Of a stretch of DNA of 55,902 nucleotides, positions 46,209-55,760 are shown piece after piece. This DNA comes from Clostridia bacterium (lineage in GTDB: Bacteria; Bacillota; Clostridia; Oscillospirales; CAG-272). Where the stretch lies: NCBI GenBank assembly GCA_017399145.1, contig JAFQEG010000028.1, positions 1 to 55,902 of the forward strand, given 5' to 3'. The translations under genes were made by a program, and so were the position numbers. Positions within the stretch are counted from its first letter, which is position 1, and each line of letters begins with the position of its first letter. The notes under the pieces were generated by a model. The model ran no database searches. It worked only from the letters and a program-made list of their open reading frames with translations, and was not told where the DNA came from.

Positions 46209-47708
46209 ATGAAAAGGATATTAAAGCTACTAACCAGTCGACTGGTACAGACGGGAATAAGTATTTTCCTACAAATACTAATAATCGTTGCAATAAGCAT
46301 AATAGCAAACGAGATATTTGTTTACTATTACTTGTTTTGTTTTATAGTAGGCTGTATTTTTTCTGTATATGTTATTAACACAAGCAGTAATGCAAGCTAT
46401 AAAATTGCGTGGATTTTGTTACTTCTCGTCGTACCAATGATTGGTGTAGGAATGTATATAATTCTTAGTGGCAGATTGTTGTCTAAAAGAAAAGCAAAAA
46501 AGATGATGTCTATTACTCAAAGCATAAAGGACAAGCTAGATGCAGAGAAAATCGAATTTGATGACGATTGTGCAAAGGGACAGTCACAGTATATAAAAAA
46601 CTTTTCCTATTCACCACCTGTCTTAAATACAAGTGCAAAATACTTTTCTTGCGGTGAGGAGTATTTTAAAAGCTTAATTGATGATATTGAGAGGGCAGAG
46701 AAAAGTATATATCTAGAATACTTTATAATCAAGCCAGGCTTTATGTGGTCAACTATTAAAGAAAAATTAATAGAGAAATCAAGGGACGGGGTAGATATAA
46801 GGCTTATTTATGATGATTTTGGGTGCATAGATAAAATTACCATAAGAGAAATCAGGTCATTAAGTAGATATGGAATAAAGGCAAGACCATTTAATGTTTT
46901 TGTACCCGTGCTTGATGTTATAATCAATAATAGAGACCATCGAAAAATATGCGTAATAGACTCAAAAATAGCATATACTGGTGGAATTAACATAGCTGAT
47001 GAATATATAAATAAAAAAGAACGATTCGGCTATTGGAAGGATTGTGGAATTGCACTATATGGAGAGGGTGCATTTTCAATGGAAGTGTTTTTTATTAGTA
47101 TGTGGGAGCACATAACTAAAAGCGAATTAAAAATTTCTAAGCCTCGATATCTACAACCATCAGACGGAATATTCCAACCATATACAGACAGTCCTATTGA
47201 TAACGAGCAGGTGGGCGAGAATGTGTATATAAATATGATTTCATCTGCAAAAAAATCAGTATATATTAGCACTCCATATTTCGTTGTAGATGATGAAGTG
47301 CTAAGGACAATTACTAATGCATCTAAAAGAGGTGTTGATATAAGAATTGTGGTACCAGGAATACCTGACAAGAAAATCGTTAATCAGGTTACAAAATCAA
47401 ACTATAAAAGACTGATTGAGGCAGGCGTTAAGGTATATGAATATAAAAAAGGCTTTAATCATTCGAAAATTGTTGTAGTAGACGAGGATTTTGCAACAAT
47501 CGGTAGTGTAAACTTTGATTATAGAAGCTTTTATCTAAGCTTTGAATGTGGCGTTTGGATTTATAAGTCAAGTGTAATCCAGGACATTTCAAAAGATATA
47601 AATACAATGATAAGTCAAAGCAACCAAATATCAATACAGGACTGTAGAGTTAATATATTTGTAAGGATATTGAGAGGGATTCTTTCTACGATTGCACCAC
47701 TTTTTTAA
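46209..47708 (+). CDS. cls: Cardiolipin synthase
   Basis: 499 residues with two or three N-terminal membrane spans (about 15-32, 37-55, 66-86) and two phospholipase-D catalytic motifs: HRKICVID (244-251) and HSKIVVVD (418-425), each with the downstream GxxN pattern. It condenses two phosphatidylglycerols to cardiolipin at the membrane. It lies 18 bases after dpaB with GAGGAAG upstream, so it is probably in the same operon, which would link cardiolipin synthesis to sporulation. Confidence 0.93.
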   Translation: MKRILKLLTSRLVQTGISIFLQILIIVAISIIANEIFVYYYLFCFIVGCIFSVYVINTSSNASYKIAWILLLLVVPMIGVGMYIILSGRLLSKRKAKKMMSITQSIKDKLDAEKIEFDDDCAKGQSQYIKNFSYSPPVLNTSAKYFSCGEEYFKSLIDDIERAEKSIYLEYFIIKPGFMWSTIKEKLIEKSRDGVDIRLIYDDFGCIDKITIREIRSLSRYGIKARPFNVFVPVLDVIINNRDHRKICVIDSKIAYTGGINIADEYINKKERFGYWKDCGIALYGEGAFSMEVFFISMWEHITKSELKISKPRYLQPSDGIFQPYTDSPIDNEQVGENVYINMISSAKKSVYISTPYFVVDDEVLRTITNASKRGVDIRIVVPGIPDKKIVNQVTKSNYKRLIEAGVKVYEYKKGFNHSKIVVVDEDFATIGSVNFDYRSFYLSFECGVWIYKSSVIQDISKDINTMISQSNQISIQDCRVNIFVRILRGILSTIAPLF

Positions 47709-47795
47709 ATCAACAAAATATCATTTGTTTGTTGTTCAAATTTGTTTTTTTGATAGCGTAAAATGAACTTGTAAAAAAACAGGAGGAATGATAAA

Positions 47796-48146
47796 ATGAA
47801 CACAAACAAAATTTACGCAGAATCAATCGCAAAGGAGTACGCACCTAAGGACGACTCAAAGGTAGTTGCCTTACGTAAGCTTGACAGAAAGGCAAAAATG
47901 CCTGCAACAATCTTTACCTATACCTTTGGAATTATTTCCACGCTAGTGCTAGGTGTTGGAATGTGCTTTTCTATGGGTGTCTTAGCCGAAGGAAGCTTAT
48001 TTATTCTAGGCGTAGTCTTAGGAATTTTAGGCTTAGTAGGTGCTGGAGTTAATTATCCAATCTACAAAAAGCTACTAGCCAAAGGAATGGAAAAGTATTC
48101 TTATGAAATCGTTGAGCTTGCACGTCAAATAAGCGAAGAAGAGTAA
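47796..48146 (+). CDS. Small two-span membrane protein of unknown function
   Basis: 116 residues: a soluble N-terminal ~35 residues, two membrane spans (about 39-60 and 68-90), and a charged C-terminus (EKYSYEIVELARQISEEE). Similar proteins are frequent in Clostridia and sometimes carry the misleading name dihydropteridine reductase. AGGAGG precedes the ATG. It is 20 bases upstream of a TetR regulator and may be its target or partner. Confidence 0.75.
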   Translation: MNTNKIYAESIAKEYAPKDDSKVVALRKLDRKAKMPATIFTYTFGIISTLVLGVGMCFSMGVLAEGSLFILGVVLGILGLVGAGVNYPIYKKLLAKGMEKYSYEIVELARQISEEE

Positions 48147-48166
48147 TATCTCTGAAAGGAGAAAAA

Positions 48167-48775
48167 ATGAACAAGAACGAAAGCAAATATTTTAACACAG
48201 CTATAAAAATGAATAAGGCGTTAATTTACTTGCTTGGCAAAAAGGACTTTGAGTATATTTCTATCAAGGAAATATGCAGCGAGGCAAAGGTAAACAGGTC
48301 AACCTTTTATCTTCATTATGAAAATACTCGTGACCTTTTAGAGGAAACTGTAAAATACATTACAAATGGTTTTCTTGAATATTTTGATGTAAGCTTTAAT
48401 GATGTTAAGGACAGATATTCAAGCCTTGAATTAAAAGAGCTATGCTTTTTAACGCCTGAGTATTTAGTGCCATATCTAAAGTACATCAAGGAAAATCAAG
48501 TAGTGTTTAAAACAGCATTAAAGATTTTTGATGCAAGTAGAGCAGGACGAATTTATGGTCAGCTATTTAAATACGTATTTGATCCAGTGCTTGAAAGATT
48601 TAATGTTACACAAAATGAACGAGAATATGTAATGAAATTTTATCTTTCTGGCATTATGGCAATAGTGACGGAATGGCTTAATAAAAATTGTAGTGATGAG
48701 ATAGAATACATTTGTGAGGTTATAAACAGATGTGTTTTTGGCACTATGGAAAACAATCCATATAAAAGGAAATAA
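48167..48775 (+). CDS. TetR/AcrR family transcriptional regulator
   Basis: 202 residues. The N-terminal HTH reads FEYISIKEICSEAKVNRSTFYLHYENTRDLLEE (about 25-57), the usual TetR form. The C-terminal ligand domain resembles the DhaS/TetR_C_7 group (FYLSGIMAIVTEWLNKN). Probably autoregulates this two-gene unit; ligand unknown. Confidence 0.88.
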   Translation: MNKNESKYFNTAIKMNKALIYLLGKKDFEYISIKEICSEAKVNRSTFYLHYENTRDLLEETVKYITNGFLEYFDVSFNDVKDRYSSLELKELCFLTPEYLVPYLKYIKENQVVFKTALKIFDASRAGRIYGQLFKYVFDPVLERFNVTQNEREYVMKFYLSGIMAIVTEWLNKNCSDEIEYICEVINRCVFGTMENNPYKRK

Positions 48776-48801
48776 AACGGATGCAGTTGCATCCGTTTTT
48801 T
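48774..48801. terminator. Bidirectional terminator between the TetR gene and trmL
   Basis: The stem AAAACGGATGC/GCATCCGTTTT with an AGTT loop and flanking A/T runs. Confidence 0.85.
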
Positions 48802-49275
48802 CTATTTATAGCTTTGTTGCATTCCCTCAAAGCCCTTTTGCCTAAAATATTCATAGGTTGCGATTGCAACAGAATTAGACTGATTAAGAGACCTAAGACC
48901 TGTGCGCATAGGAATTCTTAATGCGTTTTCCTTATGCTTTTCAATAAAGTCTTCTGGTAAGCCACAGCTTTCTTTTCCAAAAATAAAATATACGTTGTCA
49001 CCATAGGAAACATCGGTATAGCATTTAGATGCCTTTTTAGTAAAGCAATAAAGCTCACTATTTGGATTTTTAGAAAAGAAATCATCAATTCCGTCATAAA
49101 AGCTAATATCTAAATGAAACCAGTAATCCATGCCTGCACGCTTAAGCTTGGCGTTATTAATTTCAAAGCCAAGTGGTCTAATTAAGTGAAGCCTTGCACC
49201 AACTGCGGCACAGGTGCGCGCTATGTTTCCCGTGTTTTGTGGAATTTCAGGCTCTAGTAAAACAATATTAAGCAT
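48802..49275 (-). CDS. trmL: tRNA (cytidine/uridine-34-2'-O)-methyltransferase TrmL
   Basis: A 157-residue SPOUT enzyme methylating the wobble ribose. LLEPEIPQNTGNIARTCAA, FIFGKESCGLPEDF and RIPMRTGLRSLNQSNSVAIATYE are the three knot motifs. The ATG at 49275 has GAGG five bases upstream; the in-frame GTG at 49281 lies within that site. Monocistronic. Confidence 0.95.
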   Translation of the reverse strand: MLNIVLLEPEIPQNTGNIARTCAAVGARLHLIRPLGFEINNAKLKRAGMDYWFHLDISFYDGIDDFFSKNPNSELYCFTKKASKCYTDVSYGDNVYFIFGKESCGLPEDFIEKHKENALRIPMRTGLRSLNQSNSVAIATYEYFRQKGFEGMQQSYK

Positions 49276-49375
49276 AAACACCTCGTAAAAAGTCGTATAT
49301 TGCTATTGTAATACCAAATTAGCAAAAAATCAACGAAAAATTAGGTGAAAATCTTATGAAAATTTATTGTAAGTA

Positions 49376-49404
49376 TAGATTTTTATAAAATTTTATAGTA
49401 TAAT
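49376..49404 (+). promoter_or_regulatory. Likely promoter of secA
   Basis: A perfect TATAAT (49399-49404) with a weak -35 (TAGATT, 49376-49381) at 17 bases, 42 bases upstream of the ATG. Confidence 0.45.
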
Positions 49405-49445
49405 TAAGCTGAATAACTATGGAAGGAAGCCGAGAGGCTATTAAT

Positions 49446-52193
49446 ATGGGAATTTTTTCAAAAATATTTGGGTCATATAGTGACCGTCAAATCAAAAAAA
49501 TAATACCAATTGTTGACAAAATAGAATCTTATGCAGAGAAGTACTCTTCAATGAATGATGAGGAATTGAGAGGACAGACGGCTATATTCAAGGAAAGACT
49601 TAAAAATGGTGAAACTCTTGACGATATTTTGCCAGAGGCGTATGCAACTGTTAGAGAGGTTGCGGACAGAGTCCTTGGCAAGCGTCCATTTAGAGTACAG
49701 CTTATGTGTGGTATTCTTTTGCATCAAGGTAGAATTGCCGAGATGAAAACTGGTGAGGGTAAAACGTTAGTAGCTGTTTTACCATCTTATCTAAATGCAC
49801 TAACAGGCGAAGGCGTACACGTTGTTACCGTCAACGATTATCTTGCGCGCTTAGGCTGTGAGGAAATGGGCAGAATTCATGAGTTTTTAGGTCTTACGAC
49901 TGGACTTGTAATTCATGGACAAACAAGGGCAGAAAAGCAACATGCGTATAATTGCGATGTTACCTATGGCACAAATAACGAGTTTGGTTTTGACTATCTT
50001 CGCGATAATATGGTTATCTACAAAAAAGATATGTCTCAAAGAGGTCATATCTTTGCAATCGTCGATGAGGTTGACTCAATTTTAATTGACGAGGCAAGGA
50101 CTCCGCTTATTATTTCTGGTGCTGGCAGAAAGTCAACTGACCTTTATGACAAGGCAGATGCTTTTGTAAGTAAGCTAAAAAAGCACGTAATTAAGGAGCT
50201 TGACTTAAAGGTAGAGCATGACGATATAGAGGAGGACTATATTCTTGACGAAAAATCAAGAACAACAACTCTTACAAAGCATGGTGTTGCAAAGGCTGAA
50301 GCATTTTTTAATGTGGAAAATCTAACTGCACCAGAGAATAATGAGTTATATCATCATATTCAACAGGCACTTAAGGCAAGAGGCCTAATGCAAAGAGACA
50401 CAGACTATGTAATTAAGGACGGCCAGGTTGTAATTGTTGATACCTTCACAGGTCGTTTAATGCCTGGTAGAAGATATTCTGATGGTTTGCACCAAGCTAT
50501 CGAAGCTAAGGAAAAGGTTAAAATCCAAAGGGAAAATAGAACTATTGCCACGATTACCTTTCAAAACTACTTTAGAATGTATAAAAAGCTTTCCGGTATG
50601 ACAGGTACTGCCTTGTCAGAGGAAAACGAATTCCGAGAGATATATAATCTTGACGTTGTTGTTGTGCCAACTAACAAGACAATGATTAGAAAGGACCACA
50701 ACGACGTGGTTTATAAGACGGTTGCAGGTAAGGACAGAGCAATTATAAATCAAATTAAAAAATGTCACGAAAAGGGACAACCTGTCCTTGTTGGTACTGT
50801 CTCAATCGAAAAGTCTGAGGCACTTTCAAGAAAGCTTAAGGGCGCTGGTATTCCTCACACGGTTTTGAATGCTAAATATCACGAAAGAGAAGCTGAAATT
50901 GTAGCACAAGCAGGTAAATTTGGTGCGGTAACTATCTCTACCAATATGGCGGGACGTGGTACCGACATTATGCTTGGTGGTAATGCAGAATACTTGGCTA
51001 AAAATCACATGCGTAAGAACGGATATACCGAGGATATTATCGCACTTGCTACTGGTAGCTCAATGTCTGTAAGCCAAGAAGCCCTTGATGCAAGAGCCGT
51101 TTTTGCCGATTTATACAAGAAATTTAAGGAAGAAATTGAGCCTGAGGCGCAAAAGGTAAAAGAAGCTGGTGGACTTTTCATAATTGGTACAGAAAGACAC
51201 GAGAGTAGACGTATTGACAACCAGCTAAGAGGACGTTCAGGTCGTCAAGGCGACCCTGGTGAATCAAGATTTTTCATTTCACTTGAGGATGACCTTATGC
51301 GACTTTTCGGTAGCGAAAGAATAATGAGCGTTGTATCAAGACTTGGTCTTGACGAGGACACACCTATTGACGCTAAGATTTTGTCTGGACAAATTGAAAG
51401 TGCTCAAAAGAGACTTGAGGATAGAAATTTCTCGAGCAGAAAGCATGTCCTTTCCTACGACGACGTCATGAATCAGCAAAGAAACGTTATTTATTCACAA
51501 AGACAAGACGTTTTGAATGGTGTTGACTTAAAGGAAAAGATTGAGGATATGATAGTTTCAACCGTCAACGATTCAGTTGATAGCTTTACTCAAGGCGAAA
51601 GAAGTGAGTGGAATCTTGATGGTTTGAAGAATAAATATCTTGGTAGCTTGTGTCAGTCTGATGACTTTAAGGATGAAAAGTTAAGTGTAAATGAAATTAA
51701 GGATATCCTTGTTGAAAGGGCGTTAAAGCTTTGGAAAAGCAAGGAAGAGTTGTTTACAGAGGAGGGAATGCGCGAGGTAGAAAGAGTAATTCTTCTTCGT
51801 AACGTTGACGAAAAGTGGATGGACCACCTAGAGGCAATGGATGACCTTCGTGATAGCATAGGCTTACAGGCCTACGCACAAAGAGACCCACTATTGCAAT
51901 ATAAATTTGCCGGTGCTGAATTATTTGACGAAATGATTTTGTCAGTAAGAGATGACACAGTAAGAGGTATTTTACTAGCGATTCCAAGAGAAAAGCCTAT
52001 CGAAAGAGTACAGGTTGCAAGACCTACCGATGAGGGCTTTGTGAAGCTTGGTCAACGCAGAGTAGAGACAAAAAAGACAAATGTACCTATTGTCAATAAG
52101 GATAAGGTGCAAAGAAATGACCCATGTCCTTGTGGAAGTGGCAAAAAGTACAAAAAATGCTGTGGTGCCTTAAAAAATACAGGTGAAGAATAA
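49446..52193 (+). CDS. secA: Preprotein translocase ATPase SecA
   Basis: A 915-residue motor that pushes preproteins through SecYEG. Walker A is EMKTGEGKTLVA, motif II DEVDSILIDEARTPLIISG, and NMAGRGTDIML and the arginine-finger region RRIDNQLRGRSGRQGDPG are intact. The C-terminus has the zinc-binding SEC-C tail DPCPCGSGKKYKKCC. The ATG at 49446 is preceded by GAGAGG; the longer reading from 49419 lacks a site. Its stop overlaps the start of the next gene (TAATG). Confidence 0.98.
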   Translation: MGIFSKIFGSYSDRQIKKIIPIVDKIESYAEKYSSMNDEELRGQTAIFKERLKNGETLDDILPEAYATVREVADRVLGKRPFRVQLMCGILLHQGRIAEMKTGEGKTLVAVLPSYLNALTGEGVHVVTVNDYLARLGCEEMGRIHEFLGLTTGLVIHGQTRAEKQHAYNCDVTYGTNNEFGFDYLRDNMVIYKKDMSQRGHIFAIVDEVDSILIDEARTPLIISGAGRKSTDLYDKADAFVSKLKKHVIKELDLKVEHDDIEEDYILDEKSRTTTLTKHGVAKAEAFFNVENLTAPENNELYHHIQQALKARGLMQRDTDYVIKDGQVVIVDTFTGRLMPGRRYSDGLHQAIEAKEKVKIQRENRTIATITFQNYFRMYKKLSGMTGTALSEENEFREIYNLDVVVVPTNKTMIRKDHNDVVYKTVAGKDRAIINQIKKCHEKGQPVLVGTVSIEKSEALSRKLKGAGIPHTVLNAKYHEREAEIVAQAGKFGAVTISTNMAGRGTDIMLGGNAEYLAKNHMRKNGYTEDIIALATGSSMSVSQEALDARAVFADLYKKFKEEIEPEAQKVKEAGGLFIIGTERHESRRIDNQLRGRSGRQGDPGESRFFISLEDDLMRLFGSERIMSVVSRLGLDEDTPIDAKILSGQIESAQKRLEDRNFSSRKHVLSYDDVMNQQRNVIYSQRQDVLNGVDLKEKIEDMIVSTVNDSVDSFTQGERSEWNLDGLKNKYLGSLCQSDDFKDEKLSVNEIKDILVERALKLWKSKEELFTEEGMREVERVILLRNVDEKWMDHLEAMDDLRDSIGLQAYAQRDPLLQYKFAGAELFDEMILSVRDDTVRGILLAIPREKPIERVQVARPTDEGFVKLGQRRVETKKTNVPIVNKDKVQRNDPCPCGSGKKYKKCCGALKNTGEE

Positions 52194-52828
52194 TGGGCTT
52201 TGGATTAATGTTTATTGGCTATTTTGTAGCCTATCTAGGTGCTTTTATATCTGAAATTTCCGTATTTACGTACATTTTGGGTGTCGGCATAATTATTTTG
52301 TCCTTGCGCAAGCTTATTTTCGAAAACAAGCTATTCCTTGTGTCCTCTATAATTGCAATTTTACTTGAAATTTCAAGTATTGCAGTTGCTATAATGGGAT
52401 TTATGGGTACAAGTCAATCCCATATTGCTTATTTAATATTTGGTCAAGCATATCAGTGGGGGGCGCATCTACTCAATATAATGTTAATGTTATCAATCTT
52501 TGTAATTGCAAAAGAGGTTGATGTTTTGAAAATCAAGGTAATGTCCTTGATAAATACAGGCTTTATTGGTATATGTGTTGGCTTCTTGATTGCATATCTT
52601 GCTATAAGTGACCAATTCGCAAAGGAAAGGATAATGTTTGTTATTATGCTTTTACAGGTAATCTTTGCGATTTTAGGGCTTTTAACGGTATTTAATTGTT
52701 ATATGAAGATTTGCTATGAGGACGACAAAAATATGGAGAAGGAAACAGGTAATCCTGTTATTGACTTTCTTAATCGTCAGCTTGATAACCCATTTAACAG
52801 AAAGAATAAACCAAAGGGAAAGAAATAA
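52193..52828 (+). CDS. Unknown six-span membrane protein coupled to secA
   Basis: 211 residues, not recognised. Hydrophobic spans at about 4-20, 22-38, 46-70, 85-103, 112-134 and 145-168, then a ~40-residue basic cytoplasmic tail ending in KPKGKK. The start codon shares its A with the secA stop, and its own stop overlaps the next gene in the same way, so it should be made in step with both neighbours. No enzymatic motif is visible. Confidence 0.7.
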   Translation: MGFGLMFIGYFVAYLGAFISEISVFTYILGVGIIILSLRKLIFENKLFLVSSIIAILLEISSIAVAIMGFMGTSQSHIAYLIFGQAYQWGAHLLNIMLMLSIFVIAKEVDVLKIKVMSLINTGFIGICVGFLIAYLAISDQFAKERIMFVIMLLQVIFAILGLLTVFNCYMKICYEDDKNMEKETGNPVIDFLNRQLDNPFNRKNKPKGKK

Positions 52829-54159
52829 TGAAACGTATTTATCTAATAATTTCAGCAATATTTTTGTTTAATCCCGTATTATCAAATCTAGACGTTTTAC
52901 CTGATTTTATTGGCTATTTCTTAATAATGCTTGCGTTGTCACAGGCAACATATACAAACGAAAATGCACAGGATGCCTATAACTCTGCAAGGAAATTGCT
53001 AATAATATCAATTGCAAAGACCTTCAGCCTATTGCTTGTGTCGTCAACAGACGTTACAATGTCGCTTCTGCTATCTTTCTCATTCATGATAATCGAGTTG
53101 ATTTTTGGTATACCATTTATCTTAAAGCTATTTAACTATTTATCAAAACTAGCGCTTTCTTGTGATAATGGCAAGGAAGCAGAGAATTGTACAAAAATCT
53201 CATATTTTACAATTGCTGTAACGATTGCGAGACTAGTTATAGCAATGCTACCTGATTTAACTGCACTTACATTAAATAACGGAGTCGATACAGACGTTTT
53301 ACCCGTTTTGACAGGCTTTAGACCGATGCTATTTATAGTAACTGGTACGTTTTCCTTTATTGTTTGTGCTATTTGGCTTGTAATTGTTGAAATTCATTTC
53401 TGTAAGCTTATTAATAAGGAAGTAGAAGAGAAATGCAAAAGTGACTTTATAAATCAAGTCAAGGATAATAAGCCACTTTTTGAAGCAAAGAATTGTATCG
53501 CTTTGATGATAATTTTTGCAATCGCGTCTGCATTTGTCTTTGATTTTAGGTATTTGGATTATTCTATTATACCAGATGCTTTAATGACTCTTGCTTTTGT
53601 GTGCGGATTTGCATTTATGCTTATTAAGGGCTACCAAAAGCTATCATTTTTGCACATTGGACTTGCACTATCCTTTGTAGGACAAGCTATTTTCTTTGCT
53701 TTAGAAACTAAGGCAACCTACGATTTTTATAGTGCTTACTCATTAGCTCAAATTGGAGAAAAAGGTGTTTTATCATTATACAATAAAATTTCCTTGTGGA
53801 GTGGAATATCCTCTATATTCTTTGTTTTATCTATAGCTTTCATAATGCTTACACTAATTGTAAGTGGAAAAAACGCACTAATAAAAAACAGAGAATTGTT
53901 TGATGGATGCGATTTTTCGTATCAATTAGAGGAATATAAGAAAAAATCAAAAATTAATTTCTTAATAGTATGTATATTGTCTCTAGCTTGTGGTGTAGTA
54001 CACTTTATAATGATATATAACAAGCCATATAATCAAGATTTCATAATGATAAACGATATTGTAAGGGTAATTTTTATAGTATTTTTGATTAAATCAATTT
54101 TGTACATTCATGATGAAATCTATAAGCGAATTTATTCATATTCTTTAGTGAAAATTTAG
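52828..54159 (+). CDS. Unknown polytopic membrane protein
   Basis: 443 residues with roughly eleven membrane spans. The N-terminus reads LFNPVLSNLDVLPDFIGYFLIMLAL, a pattern seen in uncharacterised Clostridia membrane proteins. A soluble loop near 195-220 and another near 350-375 are charged. It is coupled to the preceding gene by TAATG and ends the secA unit. No transporter signature was recognised. Confidence 0.7.
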   Translation: MKRIYLIISAIFLFNPVLSNLDVLPDFIGYFLIMLALSQATYTNENAQDAYNSARKLLIISIAKTFSLLLVSSTDVTMSLLLSFSFMIIELIFGIPFILKLFNYLSKLALSCDNGKEAENCTKISYFTIAVTIARLVIAMLPDLTALTLNNGVDTDVLPVLTGFRPMLFIVTGTFSFIVCAIWLVIVEIHFCKLINKEVEEKCKSDFINQVKDNKPLFEAKNCIALMIIFAIASAFVFDFRYLDYSIIPDALMTLAFVCGFAFMLIKGYQKLSFLHIGLALSFVGQAIFFALETKATYDFYSAYSLAQIGEKGVLSLYNKISLWSGISSIFFVLSIAFIMLTLIVSGKNALIKNRELFDGCDFSYQLEEYKKKSKINFLIVCILSLACGVVHFIMIYNKPYNQDFIMINDIVRVIFIVFLIKSILYIHDEIYKRIYSYSLVKI

Positions 54160-54160
54160 T

Positions 54161-54192
54161 AAAAAAAGGTGCTGATAACAGCACTTTTTTTG
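54161..54192 (+). terminator. Terminator of the secA operon
   Basis: The stem AAAAAAAGGTGCTG/CAGCACTTTTTTTT with an ATAA loop (one G-U pair) and T run, directly after the stop. Confidence 0.85.
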
Positions 54193-54228
54193 ACTTTTAA
54201 AATAAATTTTAAAAAATGCAAAAACTAC

Positions 54229-54257
54229 TTGTTATTTTAATACAACTGTGCTACAAT
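54229..54257 (+). promoter_or_regulatory. Promoter of the MATE transporter gene
   Basis: TTGTTA (54229-54234), 17 bases, TACAAT (54252-54257) with an extended TGC. Confidence 0.65.
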
Positions 54258-54295
54258 AACCTCGAAAATAACAATTGATAATCCGAGGCAAATAA

Positions 54296-55711
54296 ATGAC
54301 TCAAAAAATAGATATGTTGAATGGGGGACTATTTAAGAAAATAGTTTTATTTACAATCCCCATTATGCTACAAGGCTTACTTCAAAGTCTATACAATTCA
54401 GCGGACTTGGTTGTAGTAGGTCAATTTTCTGGTGATATTGCACTTTCCGCAGTTGGTGCGACTTCAAGTATATTTAATGTTTTAGTTGGCTTGTTTATGG
54501 GCTTTTCTGCAGGAGTTGATGTTACGTCGTCTCATGCGTTTGGTAAGGGAGACTACAAGGCTGTTAAAAGAATAATAGATACCGCAGTTATAACAGCACC
54601 ATTTCTTGGTTTAATAGTCACAATTTTTGGTGCGATTGTAGCAGGCCCGGTTCTTGCGATAATGGATACACCGGTTGAGGACGGTGTATTGGCACAGGCA
54701 ACTACATATCTTCAAATTTTAATGATAGGTGTACCATTTACAATGCTGTTTAACTTTTGCGCTGCAGTGCTTCGTACCTCGGGAGAAACAAACAAGCCGT
54801 TCATTTATCTTGCCACCTCGGGACTCATTAACGTACTTTTGAATCTATTATTTTGCGGTGCGTTTAGTATGGGTGTTGTAGGTGTAGCTGTCGCTACTGT
54901 CATTTCTCAAGTAATATCTGCTATTATGATTTTAATTAACTTGTTAGTTAATAAAGGACTATTTTCCTTTTCGTTTAAAAGCATTGAGTTTTCTTGGAAA
55001 TCATTAGGAAAAATTACTGCAATAGGATTGCCGTCAGGATTGCAAAGCTCTGTATTTAGCCTTTCAAACGTTTTCTTGCAGACGGGTGTAAACTCTTTCG
55101 GTAAAGATGCAATTGCAGGTAGTACAGCTGTTAGTACGGTTGAGGGACTCATGTGGGTAACTCTTACGTCGTTCTTAAATGCTACAACTACCTTTGTAAG
55201 CCAAAACATCGGTGCAGGTAACTTAAAAAGAGCAAGAAAGGTTGTAAGATACACACTATTAATGACCGCAATTCTTGGACTGGTTTTAGGTTTAAGTGCC
55301 TTTTTTGCTAAGGAATTAATTCTAGCAATATTTATAAAGGATAATCCAGTTGCTGTGCAATACGGAATAGAAAGATTAACCTTTACATTCCCAATATATT
55401 TTCTTGCTGGAATAATGGGTGTTTTGCCAGGAGCAATTCGTGGACTAGGGTACAGTGTAAGCCCTACTATAATATCCTTAGTTGGCGTATGTGGTATGCG
55501 TATTTTATGGGTTTATACAGTGTTTCCAATTTTTAATAATCTAGCAATGCTATACTTAATTCATCCAATAACCTGGGTGCTTTCCTCAACTGCACTATTT
55601 ATCAATTACTTTATAGCCCTACATCTTCGCAAAAAGAAAATGGGCGAATCAAAACCTAAAGAAGAGGAAACAACAGAACAAGAATTTCCGCCAAGAGCTG
55701 CAAAAATATAA
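54296..55711 (+). CDS. MATE family efflux transporter
   Basis: A 471-residue transporter with twelve predicted spans in two six-helix halves. The N-terminal half has IPIMLQGLLQSLYNSADLVVVGQFSG, the MatE signature region; the second half repeats the pattern from about residue 235 (GLPSGLQSSVFSLSNVFLQTGVNSFG). It exports drugs or metabolites in exchange for Na+ or H+; specificity unknown. GAGG seven bases before the ATG. The C-terminus is a charged tail. Confidence 0.92.
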   Translation: MTQKIDMLNGGLFKKIVLFTIPIMLQGLLQSLYNSADLVVVGQFSGDIALSAVGATSSIFNVLVGLFMGFSAGVDVTSSHAFGKGDYKAVKRIIDTAVITAPFLGLIVTIFGAIVAGPVLAIMDTPVEDGVLAQATTYLQILMIGVPFTMLFNFCAAVLRTSGETNKPFIYLATSGLINVLLNLLFCGAFSMGVVGVAVATVISQVISAIMILINLLVNKGLFSFSFKSIEFSWKSLGKITAIGLPSGLQSSVFSLSNVFLQTGVNSFGKDAIAGSTAVSTVEGLMWVTLTSFLNATTTFVSQNIGAGNLKRARKVVRYTLLMTAILGLVLGLSAFFAKELILAIFIKDNPVAVQYGIERLTFTFPIYFLAGIMGVLPGAIRGLGYSVSPTIISLVGVCGMRILWVYTVFPIFNNLAMLYLIHPITWVLSSTALFINYFIALHLRKKKMGESKPKEEETTEQEFPPRAAKI

Positions 55712-55760
55712 AATGCAGAGAAGTGGACAAATCAACATATAAAACAAAAAGCACTCCTCT

